This document shows positions 52,608 through 61,713 of a stretch of 64,000 nt of DNA, piece after piece. Position 1 is the first letter of the stretch. Each line of letters starts with the position of its first letter. Origin of the DNA: Bacillus sp. WMMC1349 (lineage in GTDB: Bacteria > Bacillota > Bacilli > Bacillales > Bacillaceae); contig NZ_JABJUQ010000007.1 in NCBI RefSeq assembly GCF_013155385.1, positions 746,001 to 810,000 on the forward strand, given 5' to 3'. The translations under genes and the position numbers were made by a program. Below the pieces are notes generated by a model, which ran no database searches, was not told where the DNA came from, and saw only the letters and a list, made by a program, of their open reading frames with translations.

Positions 52608-53582
52608 ATGCAACACGGATTGACAAAGGAAAAAGCGGTCTGGATGTATAGAAAGATGCTGGAGATTCGGGAATTTGAAGATCGGGTTCATCAGCTATTT
52701 GCCCAAGGGATTTTGCCTGGATTTGTTCATCTTTATGCTGGTGAGGAAGCAGTTGCGGTCGGTATATGTGCTCATTTGAATAATCAAGACAGTATAACAA
52801 GTACACATCGCGGCCATGGTCACTGTATTGCAAAAGGCTGTGATCTAAAGGGAATGATGGCGGAAATTTATGGCAAGACAACAGGGCTTTGTAAAGGTAA
52901 AGGCGGATCAATGCATATCGCTGATTTTGATAAAGGGATGCTTGGTGCAAATGGAATTGTCGGAGGCGGCTTTCCGCTAGCTTGTGGGGCTGCTTTAACA
53001 GCTAAATATAAAAAGACAAAAAATGTAAGCGTTTGCTTTTTCGGTGATGGTGCAAATAATCAAGGTACTTTTCATGAAGGAATCAATCTCGCCGCTATTT
53101 GGAAACTGCCTGTAATTTTTGTAGCTGAAAATAATGGCTATGGTGAAGCGACAACATTTTCCTATGCATCAAGCTGTAAGTCAATTGCTGACCGTGCTGC
53201 AAGTTATCAAATTCCTGGCATCCAGGTTGATGGCAAAGATGTGATGGCTGTTTATCAGGCGGCAGAACAGGCGATTGCCCGAGCAAAAAATGGGGAAGGA
53301 CCGACATTAATTGAATGTATGACATATCGGAATTATGGTCACTTTGAAGGAGATGCACAGCGTTACAAACCAAATGAAGAAAGGATCGAGCATCAAGAAG
53401 AGAAAGATGCGATTGTTGCTTTCAGAACTGACCTGTTGAACAAACAAGTCCTGACTGAAAAAGAGTTGACAGAGATTGAAACAGCAGTGACTGCAGCGAT
53501 AGATGAGGCGGTTGAGTTTAGTGAAAAAAGTCAATATCCAGACCAAGAAGAGTTATTAACAGATGTTTACGTATCTTATTAA
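52608..53582 (+). CDS. acoA: Acetoin dehydrogenase E1 alpha (AcoA)
   Basis: A 324-residue thiamine-diphosphate E1 alpha subunit. GFVHLYAGEEAVAVG, STHRGHGHCIAKG, the TPP/Mg motif FFGDGANNQGTFHEGINLAAIWKLPVIFVAENNGYGE. With AcoB it cleaves acetoin to acetaldehyde and an acetyl group passed to AcoC. The ATG at 52608 has AGGAGG upstream. It is the first gene of acoABCL; 24 bp separate it from acoB. Confidence 0.95.
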   Translation: MQHGLTKEKAVWMYRKMLEIREFEDRVHQLFAQGILPGFVHLYAGEEAVAVGICAHLNNQDSITSTHRGHGHCIAKGCDLKGMMAEIYGKTTGLCKGKGGSMHIADFDKGMLGANGIVGGGFPLACGAALTAKYKKTKNVSVCFFGDGANNQGTFHEGINLAAIWKLPVIFVAENNGYGEATTFSYASSCKSIADRAASYQIPGIQVDGKDVMAVYQAAEQAIARAKNGEGPTLIECMTYRNYGHFEGDAQRYKPNEERIEHQEEKDAIVAFRTDLLNKQVLTEKELTEIETAVTAAIDEAVEFSEKSQYPDQEELLTDVYVSY

Positions 53583-53606
53583 TCCATTCAAAAGGGGGAA
53601 GAAAAA

Positions 53607-54641
53607 ATGACAAGACAGTTAAGCATGTCCAGCGCACTGAATGAAGCACTTAAACTGGCGATGAAAAAAGACGATCACGTCATTTTGATGGGGGAAGACG
53701 TTGCTGGCGGTGCGGATGTCGATCATCTCCATGATGATGAAGCATGGGGCGGTGTACTCGGAGTGACGAAAGGGCTTGTTCAGGAATTCGGGCGTGATCG
53801 TGTCCTTGATACACCGATCAGTGAAGCGGGATATATCGGTGCAGCAATAGCTGCGGCATCTACTGGGATACGCCCTGTAGCCGAATTGATGTTCAATGAT
53901 TTTATCGGTTGCTGTTTAGATCAAGTGTTAAATCAGGGAGCAAAATTTCGCTACATGTTTGGGGGGAAAGCGGAAGTTCCGATTACAATTCGAACGACAC
54001 ACGGGGCGGGATTTAGAGCTGCAGCCCAGCATTCACAAAGTTTATACGCCCTTTTTACAAGTATTCCTGGATTAAAAGTGATTGTGCCGTCATCACCTTA
54101 TGATGCCAAGGGGTTATTACTGGCAGCGATTGAAGATCAAGACCCAGTCATCTTTTTTGAGGATAAAACATTATACAACATGACAGGTGATGTTCCAGAA
54201 GATTATTATACACTGCCAATTGGCAAAGCCGATTTAAAACGAGCAGGATCTGATGTAACGATTTTTGCCGTTGGAAAACAAGTCCAGACAGCTTTGCAAG
54301 CAGCAGAACAACTATCTAAACAGGGAATTGAAGCGGAAGTAATTGATCCGCGGAGCTTGTCACCTCTTGATGAAGAGGCCATTTTAGCGTCAGTGGAGAA
54401 GACGAACCGCCTTGTAATTGTTGATGAGGCTAATCCGAGATGTGGAATCGCAGCAGATATTGCTGGATTAGTTGCTGATCAAGGTTTTGATACACTTGAT
54501 GCACCAATCAAAAGGGTGACAGCCCCACATACACCTGTCCCTTTTTCACCTCAACTGGAAGACATCTATTTGCCGACTCCTGAAAAAGTGATCAACACTG
54601 TTTTGGAGTTACTGGGAAAAACATCACCTCAAGGGGTTTAA
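53607..54641 (+). CDS. acoB: Acetoin dehydrogenase E1 beta (AcoB)
   Basis: A 344-residue transketolase-like subunit: ALKLAMKKDDHVILMGEDVAGGADVDHLHDDEAWGG, DTPISEAGYIGAAIAAASTGIRPVAELMFNDF, and the C-terminal VDEANPRCGIAADIAGLV. It completes the E1 tetramer that decarboxylates or cleaves acetoin. AAAGGGGG precedes the ATG. Confidence 0.95.
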   Translation: MTRQLSMSSALNEALKLAMKKDDHVILMGEDVAGGADVDHLHDDEAWGGVLGVTKGLVQEFGRDRVLDTPISEAGYIGAAIAAASTGIRPVAELMFNDFIGCCLDQVLNQGAKFRYMFGGKAEVPITIRTTHGAGFRAAAQHSQSLYALFTSIPGLKVIVPSSPYDAKGLLLAAIEDQDPVIFFEDKTLYNMTGDVPEDYYTLPIGKADLKRAGSDVTIFAVGKQVQTALQAAEQLSKQGIEAEVIDPRSLSPLDEEAILASVEKTNRLVIVDEANPRCGIAADIAGLVADQGFDTLDAPIKRVTAPHTPVPFSPQLEDIYLPTPEKVINTVLELLGKTSPQGV

Positions 54642-54661
54642 AAAAGAAAGGAGAGAGAGAA

Positions 54662-55792
54662 ATGGCTGTTGAGGTTGTGATGCCAAAGTTAGGTATGTCA
54701 ATGAAAGAAGGTACGGTTTCCGTCTGGAACAAGAAAGTCGGTGAAACTGTTGCAAAAGGAGAAAGTATTGCAAGCATTCATTCTGAGAAAATCGAAATGG
54801 AAATTGAAGCACCAGCAGAAGGAACTGTCATCGATATTAAAGTACCTGAAGGACAGGGAGTGCCGCCGGGGACCGTCATCTGTTCTATTGGTGCTGAAAA
54901 TGAACAAGTGGCGGCTACAGATATGAAAGATCAACGGAAAGCAGAGCAACGGATTAAAATTTCTCCTGTGGCTCGCAAAATAGCTGAAGGTGCTCAGCTA
55001 GACATTGAGACATTGAAAGGAACGGGTCCAGGTGGAAGAATTACGAAAGCTGATGTCTTAAATGTACTGGGAGATCGCCCAGAAAGACAACCAGATCCAA
55101 TAGAACATCAACAACAGCCTGTCAGTATGATGCGAAAAACAATTGCTTCGCGGATGACGGACAGCTTGCAAAACAGTGCACAATTAACGATCACAATGAA
55201 AGCTGATGTAACCAAATTAGCAGCTTTACAGGCTCAACTAAATGAAACTGTTAAAGCAAAATATGACATGAAACTGACGATGACCGATCTTGTTGCAAAA
55301 GCAGTGACGGTTTCATTGTTGAAGCACCCACAGATGAACAGTGTATATCAAGACGGCAGTCTAACGGTTTTTGATCATGTTCATTTAGGAATCGCAGCAG
55401 CATTGGAAGATGGTTTGGCTGTTCCTGTTATCCAACATGCCGACCGTCTCTCATTGCTCGAACTAGCAAAAAAAATCAAATATTATGGAAAAAAAGTGAA
55501 GGAAGGCAGGTTGCTTCCTGATGAGATTCAAGGTTCAACCTTCACGATCACCAATCTTGGCGCATATGGTGTGGAATATTTTACACCGATTTTAAACACC
55601 CCTGAAACTGGAATTCTTGGTGTTGGAGCCATGTATTCTACACCTGTTTATAAGGGGGAACAATTAATAAAAAGTAATATTCTTCCATTAAGTTTAACGT
55701 TTGATCACCGTGCACTGGATGGAGCTCCTGCAGCAGCATTTCTACGCAGTGTGAAAGAAGCTGTAGAAGACCCAGCAACGATTTTATTATAG
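54662..55792 (+). CDS. acoC: Dihydrolipoamide acetyltransferase E2 of the acetoin dehydrogenase complex (AcoC)
   Basis: A 376-residue E2. Residues 2-~78 are a lipoyl domain with the modified lysine in IHSEKIEMEIE; ~98-135 a subunit-binding domain (ISPVARKIAEG...TGPGGRITKADV); ~150-376 the catalytic core with SLTFDHRALDGAPAAAFL (HxxxDG). It moves the acetyl group to CoA. AAAGGAGAG precedes the ATG. Confidence 0.95.
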   Translation: MAVEVVMPKLGMSMKEGTVSVWNKKVGETVAKGESIASIHSEKIEMEIEAPAEGTVIDIKVPEGQGVPPGTVICSIGAENEQVAATDMKDQRKAEQRIKISPVARKIAEGAQLDIETLKGTGPGGRITKADVLNVLGDRPERQPDPIEHQQQPVSMMRKTIASRMTDSLQNSAQLTITMKADVTKLAALQAQLNETVKAKYDMKLTMTDLVAKAVTVSLLKHPQMNSVYQDGSLTVFDHVHLGIAAALEDGLAVPVIQHADRLSLLELAKKIKYYGKKVKEGRLLPDEIQGSTFTITNLGAYGVEYFTPILNTPETGILGVGAMYSTPVYKGEQLIKSNILPLSLTFDHRALDGAPAAAFLRSVKEAVEDPATILL

Positions 55793-55810
55793 AAAGAAGG
55801 TGAAAAAACA

Positions 55811-57193
55811 ATGACACTGGCGATTATTGGAGGAGGACCTGCCGGATATGTAGCCGCGATTACAGCAGCTCGTTTAGGTCGAGAAGTCGTTTTAATTGAT
55901 CAAGGACCCTTGGGAGGAACTTGTTTAAATGAAGGGTGTATCCCGACAAAATCATTGCTGGAAAGTGCCGATATGTATGAAAAAGTAAAAAGCGCCGGCG
56001 AATTCGGGATCGACCTTTCATGTGATAGACCAGTCATTCAATGGTCAGCTGTTCAAAACCGCAAACAAGCAATTGTAAAGCAGCTGATCAAAGGGATTGG
56101 CTATTTAATGGATAAGAATCGGATTAAGATCCTAAAAGGGAAAGCATCATTTCTTTCTGAACATGATATTCGTGTTGAAGGTGAAGGAGATAGGAAAACG
56201 GAGCTGATCAAAGCGAAGCAGATTATCATTGCTGCAGGATCAGAACCGGCAGTGCTGCCATCTGCTCCTTTTGACGGAAAATGGCTGATTGATAGTCGTG
56301 AAGCAATGAACCTTTCAGCCATTCCTGACTCATTATGTATTATAGGAGGAGGCATTATTGGCTGCGAATTTGCTAGTATTTTTAGCAGAATGGGTACAAA
56401 AGTTTCTCTCATTGAAAAAGCAGCTCAAATTTTACCTGAAGAAGACTTAGACATTGCTGAGTTTTTACGAGTTAAACTTGCAGAAACAGGGGTGAATGTT
56501 CTCACATCTGCAGAAATACAAGAACTTGACCCTTCTCGAAAGAAAGCGATTTTGAATCATCATGGTGAGCATTTGGAAGTGAATGCAGATTTTTGTTTAG
56601 TAGCGATTGGTCGCAAACCGCGACTGAGAAACTTAAATCTAGATCAAATCGGGGTTTACTACGACAAAAAAGGAATTCATGTCAATGACAATATGCAGAC
56701 AAATATACCTCATATTTATGCTTGCGGAGATATTGTTGGAGGTGTTCAACTTGCACACGCAGCCTTTCATGAGGGGGCAGTTGCCGCTTCCCATGCCTCT
56801 GGCAAAGCCGCACAAGTCAACGGCAAGGTAATTCCCCGCTGTATTTACACATCACCTGAGATTGCTAGTGTCGGGTTAAATGAAAAAAAAGCAAGGGAGC
56901 GCTTTGGTGATATTAAGATTGGGGAATTCTCATTTCGTGCAAATGGAAAAGCGCTTATATTAAATGAACCGATAGGTAAAGTCAAAATCATCACAGAGCC
57001 TGAATATCATGAAATCGTGGGAGTATCAATTGTTGGTCCACATGCAACTGAACTGATTGGGCAGGCGGCTGTCATGATGCATGCTGAGATGACAGCCGAT
57101 ACGATGGAGGATTTTATCGCTGCACATCCAACACTTTCAGAAGCCATTCACGAAGCTTTACTACAAATCACAGGGCAAGCCATTCACTTTTAA
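55811..57193 (+). CDS. acoL: Dihydrolipoamide dehydrogenase E3 (AcoL)
   Basis: A 460-residue flavoprotein. FAD loop IIGGGPAGYVAAITAARLG, redox disulfide GGTCLNEGCIPTKSL (C-x4-C), NAD loop IIGGGIIGCEFASIFSRMG, and the catalytic His-Glu AHPTLSEAIHEALL. It reoxidises the lipoyl group of AcoC with NAD+. It has no N-terminal lipoyl domain. A terminator follows at once. Confidence 0.95.
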   Translation: MTLAIIGGGPAGYVAAITAARLGREVVLIDQGPLGGTCLNEGCIPTKSLLESADMYEKVKSAGEFGIDLSCDRPVIQWSAVQNRKQAIVKQLIKGIGYLMDKNRIKILKGKASFLSEHDIRVEGEGDRKTELIKAKQIIIAAGSEPAVLPSAPFDGKWLIDSREAMNLSAIPDSLCIIGGGIIGCEFASIFSRMGTKVSLIEKAAQILPEEDLDIAEFLRVKLAETGVNVLTSAEIQELDPSRKKAILNHHGEHLEVNADFCLVAIGRKPRLRNLNLDQIGVYYDKKGIHVNDNMQTNIPHIYACGDIVGGVQLAHAAFHEGAVAASHASGKAAQVNGKVIPRCIYTSPEIASVGLNEKKARERFGDIKIGEFSFRANGKALILNEPIGKVKIITEPEYHEIVGVSIVGPHATELIGQAAVMMHAEMTADTMEDFIAAHPTLSEAIHEALLQITGQAIHF

Positions 57194-57200
57194 ACCAATA

Positions 57201-57240
57201 CAAAAAAACTTCGCATCTTCTAACATGCGAAGTTTTTTTG
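57201..57240 (+). terminator. Terminator of acoABCL
   Basis: CAAAAAAACTTCGCAT-N8-ATGCGAAGTTTTTTTG, a 15-bp stem with U tract. Confidence 0.93.
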
Positions 57241-57242
57241 TA

Positions 57243-57271
57243 TTGAAAGCGCTTTAATTATTTTCTATAAT
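57243..57271 (+). promoter_or_regulatory. Sigma-A promoter of acoR overlapped by a cre (CcpA) site
   Basis: TTGAAA (57243), 17-bp spacer, TATAAT (57266). TGAAAGCGCTTTAA at 57244-57257 matches the CcpA operator TGWAANCGNTNWCA except the second last base and covers the -35, so glucose repression of acoR is expected. CcpA control of acoR is known in B. subtilis. Confidence 0.8.
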
Positions 57272-57298
57272 GAAAAAAAACCTATAGGAGAGGATGGA

Positions 57299-59137
57299 AT
57301 GAATCTGACGCCCTACTATTTAAATACGTGGAAGCGTTTTGTTCAGGAGGGATTGCTTGATCAAGCCCGGTTGAAAAAAAGAGTTATAGAATCATGGTAT
57401 CGCTGTAAACATGCAAATGTGAATCCGTATTTAGATAAAGGACAGTCAATCTTAAAAAAAGAATTATTCAACACTCAAAAAAAGAAACATTTCTTATTTC
57501 TTGATATTGCCGGGCCTTATTTAAAAAAAATCAGTCTTGAATTGGAACAGTCAGAGATGATGGCCTTGTTGATTGATGCTGATGGTTATGTTTTGTCGTT
57601 AACTGGAAACCGGAAGACTCTTCATGAAGCAAAGAAGATTAATTTTGTCGAAGGTGTCCGTTGGACAGAAACAGATGTAGGTACAAATGCGATTGGAACG
57701 GCCCTTGAAACAGGAGAAGCTGTCACAATTCATGGGCCGGAACATTATGCGGTCGCTTCTCATCACTGGAGCTGTTCTGCTGCCCCAATTAGAGATGATG
57801 ACGGCAAACTTATCGGGGTGATTGATATTTCCTGTCTAACTGACAAACGACACCCTTTTATGCTAGGAATGGCTGCTACAGCCGCACATGCAATTGAACG
57901 TGAAATCGGAGAATATAGAAAAAAGAAAGAAATGGAAATGATCAACCTCTGCCTTGAAAAGATTGAGTCTAACGAACCATATATTCTCTGTAATGAGAAA
58001 AAAGTCATTGTATCCGCAAGCAGTCCAATCCGTAAACGAATTTCGAAATGGTGCGGGATGCATCTTCAACATCTGCTTGATCACGGGTTTTACAGTGAAC
58101 GTGAGGAATTGATCACCTCAGAAAACAGTGGAATGCCGATTGGAACATTAATCTTATTAGCTGAAATCCCTCGCAACAAAACTGTAAAAACATATATCCC
58201 TTTGCTTAACTTTACTGGGGAGATAGGAACAAGCAAATCATTTCAAAAAACACTTCATGAAATGAAACTTGCTGCAGCTACAGATGTAAATGTTTACATA
58301 TGGGGGGAGACAGGGTCAGGAAAAGAATTGGCTGCAAGAGCTATACATGCCAATAGTTCCAGGGAAAATGGCCCGTTTATCGCAGTCAATTGTGGTGCCA
58401 TTCCTGAAGGATTAATGGAAAGTGAATTATTTGGCTATGTCCAGGGGGCATTCACGGGAGCAAAACAAGGCGGCTCAAAAGGAAAATTTGCACAAGCTGA
58501 CAAGGGGACGATCTTTTTAGATGAAATCGGTGAGATTCCTTATGCTATGCAAGTTGTCCTGTTAAGAGTCATTGAAGAACGGCATGTTACACCAATTGGC
58601 GGGACTTCTGAAATCCCGCTTGATATTAGAATAATTACTGCGACCCATCGTAATCTGACAGACCTACTGAAAAAAGGGAAGATTCGTGAGGATTTATATT
58701 ATCGCCTTCATGTTTATCCCATAAAAATCCCCCCTCTCAGAAAAAGAAAAGAAGATATTCCTGCTTTATTTCGCTATTTTCAGAAGAAACATCAATGGAA
58801 TGCGCAGTTTCCAGAGCTCTTTTTTATGCAGCTTCAAGAATATCATTGGCCTGGGAATATTCGCGAACTTTTTAATATGTTTGAACGGTTAAGGGTTTTG
58901 TTTCCAGCAGGTGGATTTATTCGTTCATCACAATACGAGCCGATTTTAAGTGAACTTGAGTTGTCCAATCACGTTCTATCTGCAGAAGACGATCACTTAA
59001 CCTTTCGAGAGCATCTTCAAAAACAAACGATTATTGATGCTTTACAAAAAACAAAAGGCAATGTTTCAAAAGCAGCAAAGCTGGCAGGCATCCCGAGAAG
59101 TACTTTTTATAAACGATTGCAAAAGTATAATTTATAG
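57299..59137 (+). CDS. acoR: AcoR, sigma-54-dependent activator of the acetoin operon
   Basis: A 612-residue enhancer-binding protein. An N-terminal GAF-like sensor (~70-210: VEGVRWTETDVGTNAIGTALETGEAV), a central AAA+ domain (~310-535) with GETGSGKELAARAIH (Walker A), GYVQGAFTGAKQGG (sigma-54 contact) and GTIFLDEIGE (Walker B), and a Fis-type HTH at the end (GNVSKAAKLAGIPRSTFYKRL). It senses acetoin and opens the acoA sigma-54 promoter from the upstream palindrome. AGGAGAGG precedes the ATG. Confidence 0.95.
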   Translation: MNLTPYYLNTWKRFVQEGLLDQARLKKRVIESWYRCKHANVNPYLDKGQSILKKELFNTQKKKHFLFLDIAGPYLKKISLELEQSEMMALLIDADGYVLSLTGNRKTLHEAKKINFVEGVRWTETDVGTNAIGTALETGEAVTIHGPEHYAVASHHWSCSAAPIRDDDGKLIGVIDISCLTDKRHPFMLGMAATAAHAIEREIGEYRKKKEMEMINLCLEKIESNEPYILCNEKKVIVSASSPIRKRISKWCGMHLQHLLDHGFYSEREELITSENSGMPIGTLILLAEIPRNKTVKTYIPLLNFTGEIGTSKSFQKTLHEMKLAAATDVNVYIWGETGSGKELAARAIHANSSRENGPFIAVNCGAIPEGLMESELFGYVQGAFTGAKQGGSKGKFAQADKGTIFLDEIGEIPYAMQVVLLRVIEERHVTPIGGTSEIPLDIRIITATHRNLTDLLKKGKIREDLYYRLHVYPIKIPPLRKRKEDIPALFRYFQKKHQWNAQFPELFFMQLQEYHWPGNIRELFNMFERLRVLFPAGGFIRSSQYEPILSELELSNHVLSAEDDHLTFREHLQKQTIIDALQKTKGNVSKAAKLAGIPRSTFYKRLQKYNL

Positions 59138-59285
59138 TCAACCTCTTGGTGCCTAAAGCATGATACAGACACCAACCAAACAGAACCCAGCCCCGACCCA
59201 GTCATAAAGGTCAGGGGTTTTTTTATCAACCCACCAGCCCCATAGTACTGCAAGAATAATTGGCATAGACTCGTCCGAATGTATG
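59138..59285 (-). pseudogene. yfjF: yfjF (UPF0060 membrane protein) C-terminal remnant
   Basis: On the minus strand TFGRVYANY in one frame is followed after a shift by ILAVLWGWWVDKKTPDLYDW then VGAGFCLVGVCIML, a TAG, and APRG with a stop at 59138. UPF0060 proteins end in this way, with Trp or Phe at the TAG. The first half of the gene is gone. In B. subtilis yfjF follows acoR (after sspH, absent here). Confidence 0.8.
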
Positions 59286-59376
59286 TTTCACAAAGAGTTA
59301 TATAATTCCCACCAACACTCTGCTTTTGAACAATACAAAAACACTCTCAGCCCTTTGGAGTGTGTGGTAAAATATT

Positions 59377-59621
59377 CAATGTACAAAGTCTTGGCTCACT
59401 CAAGGGAAGCTGGCTCATCCCCTACCCTATGGAAAGGGGGTGATGCTCATGACAACATTTCAAGCGATCTATTTAATGATTGCTTTTGGCATGTTTATTC
59501 TTGCCTTGTTGTCGTATATAAACAAAAAATAGACCTTCCCTTGAGCGTGCGAAGTTCGTAGGGAAGGTCTATTTCCTGAATTTCCTTGAGCCAGCCCTTT
59601 GATGGGCCACTTTGTACAATG
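59377..59621 (+). repeat. Nested long-range inverted repeats framing the toxin gene
   Basis: CAATGTACAAAG (59377) pairs with CTTTGTACAATG (59610) with one mismatch, and inside it GCTGGCTCA (59409) pairs perfectly with TGAGCCAGC (59587). Transcribed as one RNA these would bring the 5' and 3' ends together, as in type I toxin mRNAs of Bacillus. Confidence 0.7.
59449..59532 (+). CDS. 27-residue holin-like type I toxin
   Basis: MTTFQAIYLMIAFGMFILA continues LLSYINKK: a short N-terminus, one transmembrane helix and a Lys-Lys tail, the pattern of the putative holin-like toxin family (TxpA/BsrG relatives; typical members start MTxYExxxLMIxFG). A strong AAAGGGGGTGAT precedes the ATG. It would insert in the membrane and damage it unless silenced by an antisense RNA; such an RNA is predicted on the other strand. 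Confidence 0.75.
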   Translation: MTTFQAIYLMIAFGMFILALLSYINKK

Positions 59622-59681
59622 GACTCGACTGTTCAAGCAGTCGGGTCTTCATTTTATGCAATTTCTTTAGAAGTTATCCTT
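59521..59681 (-). ncRNA. Predicted antisense RNA (antitoxin) of the holin-like toxin
   Basis: On the minus strand TTGCAA (59711-59716), a 17-bp spacer and TATCAT (59688-59693) make a promoter. A 14-bp stem AATAGACCTTCCCT / AGGGAAGGTCTATT (59528-59573) followed by TTTTTTGTTT on that strand makes a terminator. The ~155-nt product would cover the 3' part of the toxin mRNA, as RatA and SR4 do for TxpA and BsrG. Confidence 0.6.
59622..59655 (+). terminator. Terminator of the toxin mRNA
   Basis: GACTCGACTG-TTCAAG-CAGTCGGGTC (10 bp, one G-U) followed by TTCATTTT. Confidence 0.75.
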
Positions 59682-59776
59682 ACCTTTATGATAAGTCAAG
59701 AAACAATTTTTTGCAATGAGATTAAAGCAAGCGATACCCCTGTTCCTAAGAAACCCTCCAAACAACTTTTTTATGA

Positions 59777-61711
59777 ATCGCAGGAAAAACAGCGTGTCTT
59801 GGAGTAGCCGATTTAGGCGATGATTTCACAGGAAAAGGCGCAGATAACATTAAAGAGTTTTTTAGAGGACAGGCTGAGGTTGTCGACAGTTGGATCACTC
59901 TTGCCGATATGCAGATCTCGTTTTTTAATGGGGTTTCTGGTGATATCGAAGCGAAAAAACTGCCCGATTCTTACATTGAAATGTCTTTTTTAAAGACTGA
60001 ACTGAAAAATGCAGATAAAAAATCCGATCAAATCGTCTCAGATCTAAAAAAGAATATGGATGCAATCATCAATCGAGTGAGCGACATCGTTGATCTTGAT
60101 AAATGGACTGACCACAATTACACAGTGGAGATGTCAAAGGCACAAACAACTCGGAAAAATGCAATTGATGCTGTAGACGATCTGGATAAATCTTTGACAG
60201 GCGAATACACACAAGCATTGGCTGAAGCTGAAAGTGTCTCCAAAAAATACGAAGCATTGATGGAAGCCACAAGTAATGGAAAAAGCGCTTCTCCTATGTA
60301 TTTTGATAAGAAGGCTTTTCACTCGAATAAGTTATATAAAGAAGCAATCAAAACCGACAAACAAGCGACTACATATATTAATGCGAAAAAAGAGCAAGCA
60401 GAAGCCCGCAGAATTGCAGAGTTGCAAGAGAAGCTTGCAAACGTATCTGACCCTGATGAATATGTTAAAATGGCTAAAGAAATTGGTTATAACAACCTTT
60501 CACCAGAACAACAGGAACGTTTAACAGAAATTAAAGAAGATAAGGAATTTTGGGATAATCCGTTTTTAGGCACTTTAAATAAAGCAGGAGATATGGTAGT
60601 CGGTTCAGCTAGCGAAGCATTTGAGGCTGGTAAAAGCATTGCTAGCGATGTTGGCGAATCATTGGAGAATGGGTTACACACGATAGCCCATCCGATAGAA
60701 ACGATGGAAAATGTCAGAGATGGCTTACATGCGATTGGTGAAGAGATAGATAATGCGGCTTCTGCAGTTTGGGACAAAGTATCTCATCCAAAGGAAATAC
60801 TTAATGCAACGTGGGACAATATAACCCATCCAATGGAAACATTAGAAGGGATTGGTGAGGGAATTAAAAACGTTGCTAGTGATACAGTTGATGGAGTTCT
60901 TTACACTGTCAATCATCCATTTGAAACTATAGCAGGGGTCTCACATGTGGTATCTCATCCTGTAGACACATTGAATATCATGAAAAAAGGAATTGCCGAT
61001 TCTTTTGAGAGAGATGTCATAAACGGGGATGCAAAAAGTAGAGCGAAATGGTTCATGTATGCTACAGGAACAGTTGCAACATCTGTTGTTGGAACAAAAG
61101 GTGTAGACAAGCTGGGGAAAGCTGCAAAGCTTGGGAAACTCGGTAATACTGGAACTAAAATCTACAAGTTTTCAAAAAAAGTAAAAGATAAAACGATTAG
61201 ATTACCGAAGAAAGCTGTTAAAAAAGGTGTAGAACATTTCAATAAAACCAAGCAAAGGGTTAAAAACGGGATACGAATGTACAACCCATTTGAATCACAG
61301 GTTGAATTTGCAGGCGTAGGGGAAGTTCCTTTTAATGTTCTTGATGGAGAGAATAAAAGAGATTCATTAATACAGAGAATTGAAGAACTTCCGAAATTAG
61401 ATAAAGGGAAGGTTATTGTTAATCCAAATGGTAAGTTTGAAAATGCCCCTTATCATGGAAAAACAAGTAATTCAGTAAAAAGTAAAGCTCCAATTGATGG
61501 CCAAGCAGCTCTGAATAATTCTGTATCTATTGGTCCAAATACAAACCGTAGGGTAGGAATTAGTCATGGAGAGATAGTAATCCTAGACCAAACAAATCCT
61601 GGAGTATTTCATGGACATGTACGTTCATGGAATGAACTTAATCCACAAATGCAAAGTGCTTTAAGAAAAGCCAAACTAGTAAATAAAAAAGGAAAGATTA
61701 TTGGTGATTAA
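59777..61711 (+). pseudogene. LXG-family polymorphic toxin, 5'-truncated
   Basis: The frame opens at 59777 after a stop and runs to 61711 with no ATG, GTG or TTG before 59909, and no ribosome site there. It lacks the first ~35 residues of an LXG domain but continues from VADLGDDFTGKGADNIKEF through a long helical part. Residues counted from 59909: ~245-370 hold five repeats with an HPxET-like core (AHPIETM, SHPKEIL, THPMETL, NHPFETI, SHPVDTL); ~480-600 hold the toxin tip (KGKVIVNPNGKFENAPYHGK, IDGQAALNNSV, VFHGHVRSWNEL). LXG toxins leave through the type VIIb (Yuk/Ess) system. Tip activity is unknown, perhaps nuclease. B. subtilis has LXG-type yfjD region genes nearby. Confidence 0.7.
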
Positions 61712-61713
61712 TT

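Noticed and set aside
59283..59561. 92-codon plus-strand frame across the toxin region
   Set aside because: It overlaps the 27-residue toxin in another frame, has no ribosome site and no protein-like pattern.
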